Source of the DNA: JALELF01 sp964473455
Lineage (GTDB): Bacteria; Bacillota_I; Bacilli_A; RF39; UBA660
Length of the DNA: 64,000 bases
Assembly: GCA_964473455.1 (NCBI GenBank)
Contig: CAYYQX010000004.1
Coordinates: 1-64,000 of the forward strand
Direction: 5' to 3'
Shown here one piece after another: positions 16,461 through 25,186 of this stretch. The position numbers were made by a program, and so were the translations under genes. The stretch's first letter is position 1; each line of letters begins with the position of its first letter. A model generated the notes under the pieces. The model ran no database searches. It worked only from the letters and a program-made list of their open reading frames with translations, and was not told the DNA's origin.

Positions 16461-17618
16461 ATGAGGATAGGAATATTTATTGATTCATATTTTCCTTATG
16501 TAGATGGGGTAGTTATGGTTGTTCATAATTACGCTAAAAGATTAAGTGAAAAGCATGAAGTTACAGTAGTAACAACAAGCGATAAAACTTATAAAGATGA
16601 CTTTCCTTATGAAGTTATTCGTGTTAAAAGCCTTAAACTTCCTAAAAAAATAGGAGGTTTTTCTGTTGCCATACCGCAATTGGATATGAAAATAAAGAAC
16701 AAGTTATTACAAAAAAACTTTGATATAATACACATCCATTCTCCGTTTACGATAGGAAAACTAGGGATTTTAATTGCTAATAAGCAACATATTCCAACCG
16801 TTGGGACAATGCACACCCAATTTCACCTTGAATTTATGCGCTACACTAAGTCTGAAATAATGACTAAATATTTGTTAAAGGAAATACTTAAGGTTTTTCA
16901 CCAATGTAATGAATGTTGGGCAGTCAATGAGAATTTAGCTGATGTTTTTTTAAACTATGGTTATAAGGGGAAACTAAAAACCATAAGTAATGGAACAGAT
17001 TTGAAACTAATTGAAGATAAAAATGGCAAAAAAGAAATAGAAAAGATCTATAATATACGTTCTAATGAAAAACTACTTTTATTTGTTGGTAGAATAAACA
17101 TTCTTAAAAACATAACTTTTATAGTAGAAGTTATTTATCAGTTAAAAAAAGAAAAAGTTAAATTAAAAATGTTGTTTGTTGGAACAGGTCCAGATGAAGA
17201 AATATTAAAGAAGAAGATTAAAGACTTTGATTTAGGAAAAGAAATTATACTAGCTGGTAAAATAGAAGACAGAGCGTTACTTGCAAAAATTTATAACAGA
17301 GCAGATCTTTTTATTTTCCCATCCTTGTTTGATGCTTCTTCCTTAGTCCAAGTAGAAGCAGCAAGTCAAAAAACGCCAACAATATTTATTGAAAATACAG
17401 TCACATCAGGAACAATAACGCCAAATAAAAACGGCTTTGTTGCGCCAAATGACCCCGAACTTTTTGCTTTAACAATCAAAAATATATTTAAAAATAAAAA
17501 ATTGTATGAAGAGGTTTCAAAGGGAGCTTATAACGAAATATATAAAAATTGGGATAATCTAACAGATGAAGTTATAGAAAGATATGAGAATTTAATCAAA
17601 GATAGAAAACAACAATAA
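16461..17618 (+). CDS. Glycosyltransferase family 4, probable diacylglycerol glucosyltransferase
   Basis: A 385-residue GT-B enzyme. The N-terminus MRIGIFIDSYFPYVDGVV and the segments HIHSPFTIGKLG and GTMHTQFH resemble bacterial 1,2-diacylglycerol 3-glucosyltransferases, which build glycolipids for membranes and lipoteichoic acid anchors. The C-terminal donor domain begins near LLFVGRINILKN; the EX7E motif appears as FDASSLVQVEA, with Asp in the first acidic position. There are no membrane helices, so it would be a peripheral inner-face enzyme. AAAGGAG precedes the start and a terminator follows. The exact acceptor is inferred from resemblance only. Confidence 0.8.
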   Translation: MRIGIFIDSYFPYVDGVVMVVHNYAKRLSEKHEVTVVTTSDKTYKDDFPYEVIRVKSLKLPKKIGGFSVAIPQLDMKIKNKLLQKNFDIIHIHSPFTIGKLGILIANKQHIPTVGTMHTQFHLEFMRYTKSEIMTKYLLKEILKVFHQCNECWAVNENLADVFLNYGYKGKLKTISNGTDLKLIEDKNGKKEIEKIYNIRSNEKLLLFVGRINILKNITFIVEVIYQLKKEKVKLKMLFVGTGPDEEILKKKIKDFDLGKEIILAGKIEDRALLAKIYNRADLFIFPSLFDASSLVQVEAASQKTPTIFIENTVTSGTITPNKNGFVAPNDPELFALTIKNIFKNKKLYEEVSKGAYNEIYKNWDNLTDEVIERYENLIKDRKQQ

Positions 17619-17629
17619 GTTGTTTTTTT
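17606..17629 (+). terminator. Terminator after the GT4 gene
   Basis: AAAACAAC (17606-17613) and GTTGTTTT pair around an AATAA loop, followed by a T-run. The stop codon lies in the loop. Confidence 0.8.
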
Positions 17630-17782
17630 ATGAACACAATTTCACATATTTCTGAAAGATTTAAACCACAATTTTCCTGTAAGATGTAATCATGGAGGTG
17701 ATAGAGAATAAGAATTTGAACAGAAAGTAGAAATAAAAGGAAGGTGATGCTTATAGAAAAAAAAAGAAAATAATGTTATATT

Positions 17783-17788
17783 ATAATT
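17783..17788 (+). promoter_or_regulatory. Promoter of the two-component system
   Basis: TATAAT ends only 10 bases before the response-regulator ATG, with GAGGTG between. The mRNA leader would be extremely short. Confidence 0.5.
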
Positions 17789-17798
17789 GAGGTGTAAT

Positions 17799-18455
17799 AT
17801 GTATAAAATTTGTTTGGTAGAAGATGAAGTAAGCTTAAACAACCTAATAAAGTCATATTTAGAAAGAGAAAAGTATGAGGTTGTTAATTACTATGGTGGT
17901 GAAGAAGCTATAAGTCATGTGAAAGACCAATTTGATTTATGGATTTTAGATATAATGTTAGGTGATAGTGTTAATGGCTATGACATAATAAAAAAAATAA
18001 GAGAAGGGGACTCAAATACCCCAGTAATATTTACCTCTGCCCGTGATCAAGATATTGATAAAATTGTTGGTTTAGAACTAGGAAGTGATGATTATATTAC
18101 TAAACCATATTCTCCAAAAGAACTGGTTCTTAGAGTTAATAATGTAATAAAAAGAGTATACACAAAAAACACTGAGAAAATAACATACAATAAATATGTT
18201 GTTGATACTGACAAAAGAATTGTATATGAAAAAGAAAAAGAATTATTACTTACGACTTTAGAATTTGATTTATTAATGCTACTTTTAAAAAATAAAGGAA
18301 AGTCTTTTAGTAGAGATCAAATATTGTCAGCAGTTTGGGGAGAAACATATTTTGGTAGTGACAGAGTTGTAGATGATTTAATGAGAAGATTAAGAAAAAA
18401 AATGCCACAGCTAAAAATAAATACTATTTATGGTTTTGGGTATAGATTAACATGA
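17799..18455 (+). CDS. OmpR-family response regulator
   Basis: A 218-residue DNA-binding regulator. The receiver domain (about 1-115) has the acidic pair at Glu8-Asp9, the phosphoacceptor Asp51 (LDIMLGD), a switch Ser/Thr in IFTSARD and the conserved Lys in YITKPYSPKEL. The C-terminal winged helix (about 125-218) ends RVVDDLMRRLRKK and IYGFGYRL, as in OmpR/PhoB proteins. The start is set by GAGGTG upstream. It overlaps the kinase gene by four bases (ATGA), so the pair is coupled. The signal and regulon cannot be told from this sequence. Confidence 0.92.
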   Translation: MYKICLVEDEVSLNNLIKSYLEREKYEVVNYYGGEEAISHVKDQFDLWILDIMLGDSVNGYDIIKKIREGDSNTPVIFTSARDQDIDKIVGLELGSDDYITKPYSPKELVLRVNNVIKRVYTKNTEKITYNKYVVDTDKRIVYEKEKELLLTTLEFDLLMLLLKNKGKSFSRDQILSAVWGETYFGSDRVVDDLMRRLRKKMPQLKINTIYGFGYRLT

Positions 18456-19699
18456 TAAAAAAGAGTTTGCTTAAACAATTAATAGGAATTGTTATTATAA
18501 CGGGCTTGATAATATATGTTAGTTTAGGCCTTATTTTACCTAAAAGCCTTCTTCCAATATATGAAGAAAACATATATGAATATTTAAATAGATCTCTTGC
18601 TTATAGCGAGGATATTAATAGTTTAGATGAAAGTGTTGTATATGTTTATGTTGATAAAGAAAACAATATGTTATATTCCAAAAACTTTGAAACTATCATT
18701 GAAATGGAACCAAAACAAATTTTATCTTATATAGAAGAAAAGTATGGTAAGTTTGTATTTAAAAATACAACGTACTACTATAATACTTTTAGCAATGAAG
18801 AAAATATGAAAATAGCGATAATGGATAACTCGTATGTTAAGGTAATAACAAACGATATCTTTTCTTCGCTTTTTCCTATTTTATTTATAACTTTATCTCT
18901 AATAGCGCTAATGATGGTTTTTTGGAGTAGGCGTCTTGTTAGAAGAATTGAATATTTAAAACAAAAGATTGACAATTTAGGTAATTACAAATATGAAGAT
19001 AAAAAAATATGTAAATTAAACGATGAGTTTAAGATTTTGTCTGACGCTATTGATGACATGAAAGAAACTTTAAAAGAACAAGATGAATATAAAAGTCAAA
19101 TGTATCAAAGTATATCTCATGACTTAAAGACTCCAATAACAGTCATAAAGTCTTATTTAGAAGCAATAGATGATGGAGTTTTAGATGCTAAAGAAGCAAA
19201 AGGCATAATTGATATTCAAACAAGAAGGCTAGATGAGAAAGTTCATTCTTTATTATATTTAAATAAATTAAATTATATTAAAGATTCTAATAGTTATAAG
19301 AATGAAAAAGTCAATATTCAAGAAATAATAGATGAATCAATAAATAAATTCAAATTACAAAGAAAAGATTTAAAATATAGTGTTAGTGTGAGTGACAATG
19401 TCATATTTAACGGAACAGTAGATATGTGGGAAGCAATAGTTGACAACATACTTAGTAATTTTATGAGGTATGCTGAAAAAGAAATAAGAATAATAGTAAA
19501 AAATAAAAGTATTCAGTTTTATAACGATGGTGAAAACATTGATGAAAATATTTTAGATGATATCTTTACTCCGTATAAAAAAGGAATTAAAGGTGAGTTT
19601 GGACTTGGATTATCTATTGTTAAAAAAACAGTATTGTTGTTTGGATATAGAATAAGTGTCAGAAACGAGAAAAAAGGAGTAAGTTTTATAATAAAGTAG
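18452..19699 (+). CDS. Membrane sensor histidine kinase
   Basis: A 415-residue kinase, partner of the regulator just upstream. Two membrane helices (about 8-28 and 138-158) flank an external sensor of about 110 residues; a HAMP-like linker follows. The H-box YQSISHDLKTPITV puts the phosphorylated His at residue 223. The ATPase domain has VDNILSNFMRYA (N-box) and FGLGLSIVKK (G-box). No recognised ligand-binding fold can be assigned to the sensor. A terminator follows its stop directly. Confidence 0.92.
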   Translation: MIKKSLLKQLIGIVIITGLIIYVSLGLILPKSLLPIYEENIYEYLNRSLAYSEDINSLDESVVYVYVDKENNMLYSKNFETIIEMEPKQILSYIEEKYGKFVFKNTTYYYNTFSNEENMKIAIMDNSYVKVITNDIFSSLFPILFITLSLIALMMVFWSRRLVRRIEYLKQKIDNLGNYKYEDKKICKLNDEFKILSDAIDDMKETLKEQDEYKSQMYQSISHDLKTPITVIKSYLEAIDDGVLDAKEAKGIIDIQTRRLDEKVHSLLYLNKLNYIKDSNSYKNEKVNIQEIIDESINKFKLQRKDLKYSVSVSDNVIFNGTVDMWEAIVDNILSNFMRYAEKEIRIIVKNKSIQFYNDGENIDENILDDIFTPYKKGIKGEFGLGLSIVKKTVLLFGYRISVRNEKKGVSFIIK

Positions 19700-19720
19700 A
19701 GGTGTCTACTTTATTTTTTT
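19691..19720 (+). terminator. Terminator after the histidine kinase
   Basis: ATAAAGTAGA and TCTACTTTAT (19691-19700 and 19705-19714) form a perfect 10-bp stem with a GGTG loop and a T-run. Confidence 0.9.
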
Positions 19721-19730
19721 ATTTATATTA

Positions 19731-19739
19731 TGCTATACT
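19731..19739 (+). promoter_or_regulatory. Extended -10 promoter upstream of the hypothetical gene and dusB
   Basis: TGcTATACT ends 16 bases before the ATG at 19756, with GGTGA between; it starts 10 bases after the preceding T-run. Confidence 0.65.
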
Positions 19740-19755
19740 TAAATTGGTGATGAAA

Positions 19756-20277
19756 ATGGAAGAGAGTGTTTTAAATAGAATAGACAAAGTGTTTGAAGAC
19801 ATTTTGAAAAAAAACAGAAGTGTAAATATTAAAGATGAGGAATTTGTGGCGGCTTTTATTTATAGTTTAAAGATGAATAATGGCATGTTTCCATCAGAGA
19901 TACTTAAGGTAGAAAAGAAAAATAAGAAAGATTTAAAAAAAATGGATACTACCTCAATGATAATTGAAGTGTTAAAATATGTTTTAAGATGTAAAATAAT
20001 TTTTGACAACATGAATGTTGAAAAAAAGAGAGAAGAAGAAAATAAATATTCTTTTCTAGCAGAAAACATTTCATTGACAAAAGATTTCCCAACTCAAGAA
20101 AAAATGGATCAACTCATTAGATTTTTCTTAACAGAAAGATATACCCCAAGTAGCAAATACGCTAAACCCATATCTGATACAAAAGAGTTGTTCTATATAA
20201 CTGCGGAAGAGACTCGTAGAATAGATTGCATGTATGAATTTGAAAACTGTCAAGAATTTGCTGGAAAACACAGATAA
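19756..20277 (+). CDS. Hypothetical cytoplasmic protein
   Basis: A 173-residue, mostly helical, charged protein beginning MEESVLNRIDKVFEDIL. No motif or family is recognised and there is no membrane segment. The start at 19756 is preferred because GGTGA lies 5 bases upstream; longer in-frame versions would run through the promoter. Its stop overlaps the dusB start (TAATG), so it heads the dusB-RDD-lysS run and may have a translation-related role, but that is context only. Confidence 0.65.
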   Translation: MEESVLNRIDKVFEDILKKNRSVNIKDEEFVAAFIYSLKMNNGMFPSEILKVEKKNKKDLKKMDTTSMIIEVLKYVLRCKIIFDNMNVEKKREEENKYSFLAENISLTKDFPTQEKMDQLIRFFLTERYTPSSKYAKPISDTKELFYITAEETRRIDCMYEFENCQEFAGKHR

Positions 20278-21245
20278 TGTTTAAAATAGGAAATATAAAA
20301 ATCAAACATAATATTGTTTTAGCGCCAATGGCTGGAATCACTAATTCCTCTTTTAGAACAATTTGTAAAGACATGGGAGTAGGATTAGTAGTAAGTGAAA
20401 TGATAAGCGATAAAGCAATTGTTCATCAAAGCAAGAAAACTTTAGAAATGCTTTATATGCAAAAAAAAGAAAGACCTTTTAGCGTACAACTTTTTGGAAG
20501 CGAAGTAAGTTCTTTAACAAAAGCGGCAAAATATATTTGTGAAAACGTTAAACCAGATATTATTGATATAAATATGGGGTGCCCTGTTCCAAAAGTTGCT
20601 GAAAAAAGTAAAGCAGGGAGTGCTTTATTAAAAGATTTAAATAAAATTAGTGAAATTGTTCAAGCAGTAGTAAAGGTTGTAAATATTCCAGTCACAGTAA
20701 AAATTAGAAGCGGCTGGGATAGTAATAATGCTGTTGAAATAGCCAAAATAATAGAAAAAGCTGGAGCTAGCGCTATAACTATTCATCCTAGAACAAGAAA
20801 ACAAGGTTATAGTGGTAAAGCCGACTGGAGTATAATTAAAGCTGTTAAAGAGAATGTTAATATTCCTGTAATTGGGAATGGTGACATTAAAACATGTTAT
20901 GATGCTAAGAAAATGCTTGATGAAACAGGGTGCGATGCTGTTATGATTGGTAGAGGAACTCTAGGAAATCCTTGGTTAATAAAAGAAATAATTGCTTATT
21001 TAACAAAAGGCATAGTATTAAAAGAACCAACAATAAAAGAAAAAATAAAAGTTATTAAAAGACATATAAGCTTATTAGAAAAACAAAAAGGAGAAAAATT
21101 GATGCTTCTTGAGATGAGAAGCCATATTCCTTGGTATTTAAAAGGAATAAAAAACTCCAAAGAATTAAAAGTTGAAGCATGCCATGCTAAATCCAAAAAA
21201 GAACTATATGATTTATTAGAAAGAGTGATAAAAAATGAATGCTAG
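20277..21245 (+). CDS. dusB: tRNA-dihydrouridine synthase
   Basis: A 322-residue flavoenzyme that reduces uridine to dihydrouridine in tRNA D-loops. Conserved elements are LAPMAGITNSSFR at the start, VQLFGSEV, DINMGCPVPKV with the catalytic Cys, VKIRSGWD, ITIHPRTRKQGYSG, VIGNGDI and VMIGRGTLGNPWL. It is assigned to the DusB type by overall similarity and by its place near lysS, as in Bacillus. It overlaps the RDD gene by 11 bases. Confidence 0.93.
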   Translation: MFKIGNIKIKHNIVLAPMAGITNSSFRTICKDMGVGLVVSEMISDKAIVHQSKKTLEMLYMQKKERPFSVQLFGSEVSSLTKAAKYICENVKPDIIDINMGCPVPKVAEKSKAGSALLKDLNKISEIVQAVVKVVNIPVTVKIRSGWDSNNAVEIAKIIEKAGASAITIHPRTRKQGYSGKADWSIIKAVKENVNIPVIGNGDIKTCYDAKKMLDETGCDAVMIGRGTLGNPWLIKEIIAYLTKGIVLKEPTIKEKIKVIKRHISLLEKQKGEKLMLLEMRSHIPWYLKGIKNSKELKVEACHAKSKKELYDLLERVIKNEC

Positions 21246-21828
21246 TTTAGGAAAAAGAGTAAGTGCTTACTTAATTGATATTGTACTTATCGTAATTATA
21301 TCGATAATTTTAATGGGATTTATTCCTAAAAGTGAAAAATATTTAGAAAAAGCAAAACAGTTAGATGATTTATATACAGAATATGTTGATAAAACTATTA
21401 CTGTAGAAGAATACATTAGTAATTATAAAGAAATTTCATATGAATATGAAAAGGAATCATTAATTTTTAATGTTTTTGATATTGTCTTTGTATTTGGTTA
21501 CTTTGTAATAATTCCCGTTGTTAACAATGGACAAACAATCGGTAAAAAATTGTTGAAGATTAAGCTAGTTAAAGAAGATGAATCAAAGTTAACTATAAAA
21601 GATACTTTTATTAGAAGTGTTATTGTTACAACTTTAGCTGTAAATGTTATTAACCTTATCTTAGTTAATACTGTAAATTACGAATTGTTTTTCATACTAA
21701 CTATTATTTTGTCAGCTATAAAAACAGTATTAATAATTATAGCTGTATTTATGATATCAATGAGAAAAGACAAAAAAGGATTACACGATATAATGACCAA
21801 AACAAAAGTTGTGGAGGAAGTGGCATGA
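21235..21828 (+). CDS. RDD family membrane protein
   Basis: A 197-residue protein with three to four hydrophobic helices (about 10-27, 78-97, 122-140 and 147-165). The N-terminal RVSAYLIDIVLIVII and the segment NNGQTIGKKLLKIKLV are characteristic of the RDD family, whose members include putative Na+ or Li+/H+ antiporters and assembly factors of unclear role. The insert between the first helices is Glu/Lys-rich. It overlaps dusB at the front and lysS by four bases at the end. Confidence 0.85.
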   Translation: MNASLGKRVSAYLIDIVLIVIISIILMGFIPKSEKYLEKAKQLDDLYTEYVDKTITVEEYISNYKEISYEYEKESLIFNVFDIVFVFGYFVIIPVVNNGQTIGKKLLKIKLVKEDESKLTIKDTFIRSVIVTTLAVNVINLILVNTVNYELFFILTIILSAIKTVLIIIAVFMISMRKDKKGLHDIMTKTKVVEEVA

Positions 21829-23303
21829 GAGAATTTACAGAACAAGAAACAGTTAGAAGAGAAACTTTAAAAGAACTTGAAAAAGTTATTAACCCTTATC
21901 CAGAAAGATTTGAAGTAAACTATCAAATAAAAGATGCGGCAGTTCTTCCAGATGGAACAACTAATGTAAGAGTAGCAGGCAGAATAACTTTAATGAGAAA
22001 AATGGGTAAACTTTCTTTTTTAACTATTCAAGATATTGAAGGAAAAATTCAACTTTCAATTAAAGTAGATGTGGTAGGAGAAGAAAAATACGAATTTTTC
22101 AAAAACTACTTTGATTTAGGTGACTTTATCGGTGTTGAAGGAGAAGTTTTTACAACGCATACTGGAGAAAAAACAATAAGAGCTAATTCTTTTGAATTTC
22201 TTGGGAAAGCTCTAAAACCTATGCCCGAAAAATTTCACGGATTAGCAGATATCGAAAGTATATATAGAAACAGATATTTAGATTTAATTACTTCTGAAGA
22301 ATCAAGAAATATATTTTTATTTAGATCTAAATTCATCAAAGAAATTAGAAGTTATTTAGATGACTTGGGATATATCGAAATAGAAACACCAATCTTAAAT
22401 AATAAGGCATCAGGCGCTTTAGCTAAACCTTTTAAAACCCACCACAATGCGTTAGACATTGATGTCTACCTTAGAATCGCACCAGAAACATATTTAAAAA
22501 GAGCTGTTGTTGGTGGATTCACCAAAGTTTTTGAAATTGCAAGATGCTTTAGAAATGAAGGAATGGACATGAACCATCTTCAAGATTTTACTATGATTGA
22601 AGGATATGGTGCGTATTTAAACTATGAAGACAACATGAAGTTTTTACAAAATATGCTTCAAACAGTAGTAAAAAAAATCTTTGGAACTTTAGAAATACAA
22701 GTTGGAGATAAGAAAGTAAACCTAGAAGGTGAATGGAAGATTTGTTCTTTTAGAGACTTAATATTAAAGTATTCAAACATTGATATAAAAGTTGAAAATA
22801 CAAAAGAATTATTATTAAATAAAATCAAAGAGGCTGATATTAAAATTGATTCTGAAGTAGAATTAGAGTTATTAGGATATGGTAATTTAGTTGATCAATT
22901 ATACAAAAAAGTTGCAAGACCAAATATAGTTGAACCAACATATTTAATATCTCACCCAATAGAGTTGTCTCCTCTTGCAAGAGCAAACGATAAAGATAAA
23001 TCTATTACAGATCGTTTTCAATTAGTAATCAATGGAGCAGAAATAATTAATGCTTATTCTGAATTAGTAAGTCCAATTGAACAAGAAGAAAGACTTTCTA
23101 ATCAAGCAAAATTAAGAGAAGCAGGGGACGAAGACGCTATGCCGATGGATTTGGATTATATTGAGGCAATGGAGTATGGTATGCCACCAATATCTGGCTG
23201 GGGAATGGGAATTGATCGAATTGTCCAACTATTAATGAACAAAGAAAATATCAAAGATGTTGTAATGTTTCCACTTATGAAACCGAAAGATAAAAATGAA
23301 TAA
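21825..23303 (+). CDS. lysS: Lysyl-tRNA synthetase, class II
   Basis: A 492-residue class II synthetase charging tRNA-Lys. The N-terminal OB anticodon-binding domain (about 50-160: VRVAGRITLMRKMGKLSFLTIQD) is followed by the catalytic core with motif 1 in IETPILNNKASGALAKPF, motif 2 FEIARCFRNEGMDMNHLQDFTMIEGY and motif 3 GWGMGIDRIVQLLMN. Length is normal. The start is coupled to the RDD gene by ATGA, and the exporter gene begins inside its final codons. No T-box is visible for this gene. Confidence 0.97.
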   Translation: MREFTEQETVRRETLKELEKVINPYPERFEVNYQIKDAAVLPDGTTNVRVAGRITLMRKMGKLSFLTIQDIEGKIQLSIKVDVVGEEKYEFFKNYFDLGDFIGVEGEVFTTHTGEKTIRANSFEFLGKALKPMPEKFHGLADIESIYRNRYLDLITSEESRNIFLFRSKFIKEIRSYLDDLGYIEIETPILNNKASGALAKPFKTHHNALDIDVYLRIAPETYLKRAVVGGFTKVFEIARCFRNEGMDMNHLQDFTMIEGYGAYLNYEDNMKFLQNMLQTVVKKIFGTLEIQVGDKKVNLEGEWKICSFRDLILKYSNIDIKVENTKELLLNKIKEADIKIDSEVELELLGYGNLVDQLYKKVARPNIVEPTYLISHPIELSPLARANDKDKSITDRFQLVINGAEIINAYSELVSPIEQEERLSNQAKLREAGDEDAMPMDLDYIEAMEYGMPPISGWGMGIDRIVQLLMNKENIKDVVMFPLMKPKDKNE

Positions 23304-24198
23304 TATATTAAAAACAATGCTGACAAGTCTTATTATTAACTTTTTGTTAGCGTTAGTAAAAATAATAGCGGGAATATTTTCAATGTCAGGAGCCTTAATT
23401 GCTGATGGAATTCATTCTTTTAGTGATTTAGTAACAGATTTTGTTGCGATAATAGGTGATAAACTCTCAAACAAAACTCCAGATGCAAAACACCCTTATG
23501 GGCATGGTAACTTTGAATATATTACAAGTTCAATTATTGGAATTGTTATAGTAATAGTAGGCTCTTTATTAATATACAAGTCTTTTACAAGTAAATCAGA
23601 TAGTTTAGCTTTAATCGTAATAATAGTAAGTATTTTTACAATAATAGCTAAATATGTTTTAGCTAAATATATAATTAATCAAGGGAAAAAATATAGAAAT
23701 AATATATTAATTTCGAGTGGTAGAGAAAGCTTTACTGATGTTATTAGTTCAATTGTTGTTTTATTGTCAGCTTTTTTGACAATGCTAGAAAAATATAACA
23801 ATATATTTAGCTATGCCGATAATTTTGCTTCAATAATAGTAGGAATGTTGATAATAAAAACCGGAATAATAACTGTCAAAGAAAATTTAAGTATTCTATT
23901 AGGAGAACAAGAAACAGATATAGAATACATTAATAATTTAAAAAAGATAATATTGAAAAATAAAGAAGTTAAAAATATTGATAGTTTGATTTTATTGAAG
24001 TTTGGAGCAGTATATAAACTTAGCTGTGAAGTCAGTATGGATTATACATTAACTCTTTTACAAGCCCATAACGAAGTGGAAAAATTAGAAAAAGATATTA
24101 GTAAATATGATCAAAAAATAAAATTTCAAACAATTCATGTCAATCCCTTTAAAGGAGGAACAAATGAATTTAAAAATACAAAACATAACCAAAAGTAA
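23296..24198 (+). CDS. Cation diffusion facilitator family efflux protein
   Basis: A 300-residue inner-membrane metal/proton antiporter with about six helices and a C-terminal cytoplasmic domain (about 205-300). The metal-binding motif HSFSDLVTDF in helix 2 and the following KTPDAKHPYGHGNFEY are diagnostic; a second site lies in SSGRESFTDVISS, where relatives have HxxxD (here Ser/Arg-Glu-Ser then Asp). Likely substrates are Zn2+, Mn2+ or Fe2+; the sequence does not separate them. It overlaps lysS by eight bases. Confidence 0.9.
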   Translation: MNNILKTMLTSLIINFLLALVKIIAGIFSMSGALIADGIHSFSDLVTDFVAIIGDKLSNKTPDAKHPYGHGNFEYITSSIIGIVIVIVGSLLIYKSFTSKSDSLALIVIIVSIFTIIAKYVLAKYIINQGKKYRNNILISSGRESFTDVISSIVVLLSAFLTMLEKYNNIFSYADNFASIIVGMLIIKTGIITVKENLSILLGEQETDIEYINNLKKIILKNKEVKNIDSLILLKFGAVYKLSCEVSMDYTLTLLQAHNEVEKLEKDISKYDQKIKFQTIHVNPFKGGTNEFKNTKHNQK

Positions 24199-24721
24199 AA
24201 TAATAACGCCAATTTTATTCTTTATAGTTGGCCTTATATTATTTTTAAACCCAAACAATGCGATAAGAGTTACAACACTAACAATCGCCGCAATTTTATT
24301 TTCGTTAGGACTTATAAGATTGATAAATTATGTTGGTAATAAGAAAAAAGGAATAGTTTCAAATGCTGACTTGAACTATTCTGTTATTATTATGTCAATT
24401 GGTTTATTTGTTGGGATTTTTTCAGGTCTAATTGAAGTTGCTTTAAGATTCTTAATTGGCTCATGGATCCTTTTTGCTGGTATTACTAGACTTATGACAT
24501 CAATAAACATGAAAACAAAATATTCCAATTGGATAGGACATTTAATAATCGCTATTTTGATGATTGCTATGGGATTATATATTATTTTTGTTTCCAATCT
24601 TGTATTTAGTGGAATTGGTTTATTTATAATGTTTTATGCCTTAATTGATATTGTATTATTTTTTATGAATAAATATAAAAAAGAACCAAAAATCATTAAA
24701 AACAAACGAAATAGTGCTTAA
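24164..24721 (+). CDS. HdeD/DUF308-type membrane protein
   Basis: A 185-residue protein with six short hydrophobic helices arranged in pairs, as in HdeD-like (DUF308) proteins. The segments LFFIVGLILFLNP, SIGLFVGIFSGL and AILMIAMGLYIIF show the repeated pattern. The start at 24164 is set by AAAGGAGG just upstream and lies inside the end of the exporter gene. HdeD is linked to acid resistance in enterobacteria; the role in Gram-positives is unknown. Confidence 0.75.
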   Translation: MNLKIQNITKSKIITPILFFIVGLILFLNPNNAIRVTTLTIAAILFSLGLIRLINYVGNKKKGIVSNADLNYSVIIMSIGLFVGIFSGLIEVALRFLIGSWILFAGITRLMTSINMKTKYSNWIGHLIIAILMIAMGLYIIFVSNLVFSGIGLFIMFYALIDIVLFFMNKYKKEPKIIKNKRNSA

Positions 24722-24736
24722 TATTATTAAAATCTA

Positions 24737-24765
24737 TTGCATTTTGTTATTAAAAGTGATATTCT
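24737..24765 (+). promoter_or_regulatory. hup promoter
   Basis: TTGCAT (24737-24742) and TATTCT (24760-24765) are 17 bases apart. The leader carries GTAAG and CTTAC arms that can form a small hairpin before AGGAGG. Confidence 0.65.
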
Positions 24766-24809
24766 TTAATTGTAAGTGATTCTAGCTTACGAAAATAGGA
24801 GGTAAGAAA

Positions 24810-25082
24810 ATGAACAAGACAGAATTAGTAAGTTACATGTCTGAAGAAGCTGGGTTAACAAAAGTTGATGCAGCAAAAGCGCTTGATGCAATGATGAGCG
24901 GAGTAATCAAAGGATTGAAAAAATCAAAGAAAGTTACATTAACAGGTTTCTGTACTTTCTCAGCAGTGAAGAAAGCGGCTAGAACAGGACGTAACCCAAG
25001 AACAGGTCAAGAAGTTAAAATACCTGCAAGAACAGCTGCAACAATTAAAGCTGGATCAAAATTAAAAGAAGCTTTAAACTAA
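24810..25082 (+). CDS. hup: DNA-binding protein HU
   Basis: A 90-residue histone-like protein that bends and compacts DNA as a dimer. MNKTELVSYMSEEAGLTK at the start and the DNA-binding arm RTGRNPRTGQEVKIPA are clear, ending with AGSKLKEALN. The conserved GFGTF turn is GFCTF here. AGGAGG lies upstream. It is monocistronic, with its own promoter and terminator. Confidence 0.96.
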   Translation: MNKTELVSYMSEEAGLTKVDAAKALDAMMSGVIKGLKKSKKVTLTGFCTFSAVKKAARTGRNPRTGQEVKIPARTAATIKAGSKLKEALN

Positions 25083-25103
25083 AAGGCGACAAGCCTTTTT
25101 TTT
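25081..25103 (+). terminator. Terminator after hup
   Basis: AAAAGGC and GCCTTTT pair around a GACAA loop, followed by a run of T. The stem begins at the stop codon. Confidence 0.9.
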
Positions 25104-25143
25104 ATGGATTCAATATATATATTTTAATTTACTTGCAAATTGT

Positions 25144-25180
25144 ACCTCAATCAATATATAATTTATATATAATATGAGGT
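25144..25180 (+). promoter_or_regulatory. Promoter and inverted repeat upstream of the pseudopilin gene
   Basis: TATAAT (25168-25173) lies 13 bases before the ATG. ACCTCA (25144-25149) is the exact complement of TGAGGT (25175-25180), which is the ribosome site, and the A/T-rich sequence between them is nearly palindromic. It may be an operator, or a structure that hides the ribosome site if transcription starts further upstream. Confidence 0.4.
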
Positions 25181-25186
25181 GACTTT

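Noticed and set aside
17632..17798. Two very short frames with ribosome-site-like sequence (ATG at 17692 and near 17743) between the GT4 gene and the response regulator
   Set aside because: Products would be 12 or fewer residues, with no promoter support or terminator; I see nothing else firm in this gap.
21825..21900. T-box control of lysS
   Set aside because: The gene start overlaps the RDD gene by four bases, and no T-box motif is present upstream.
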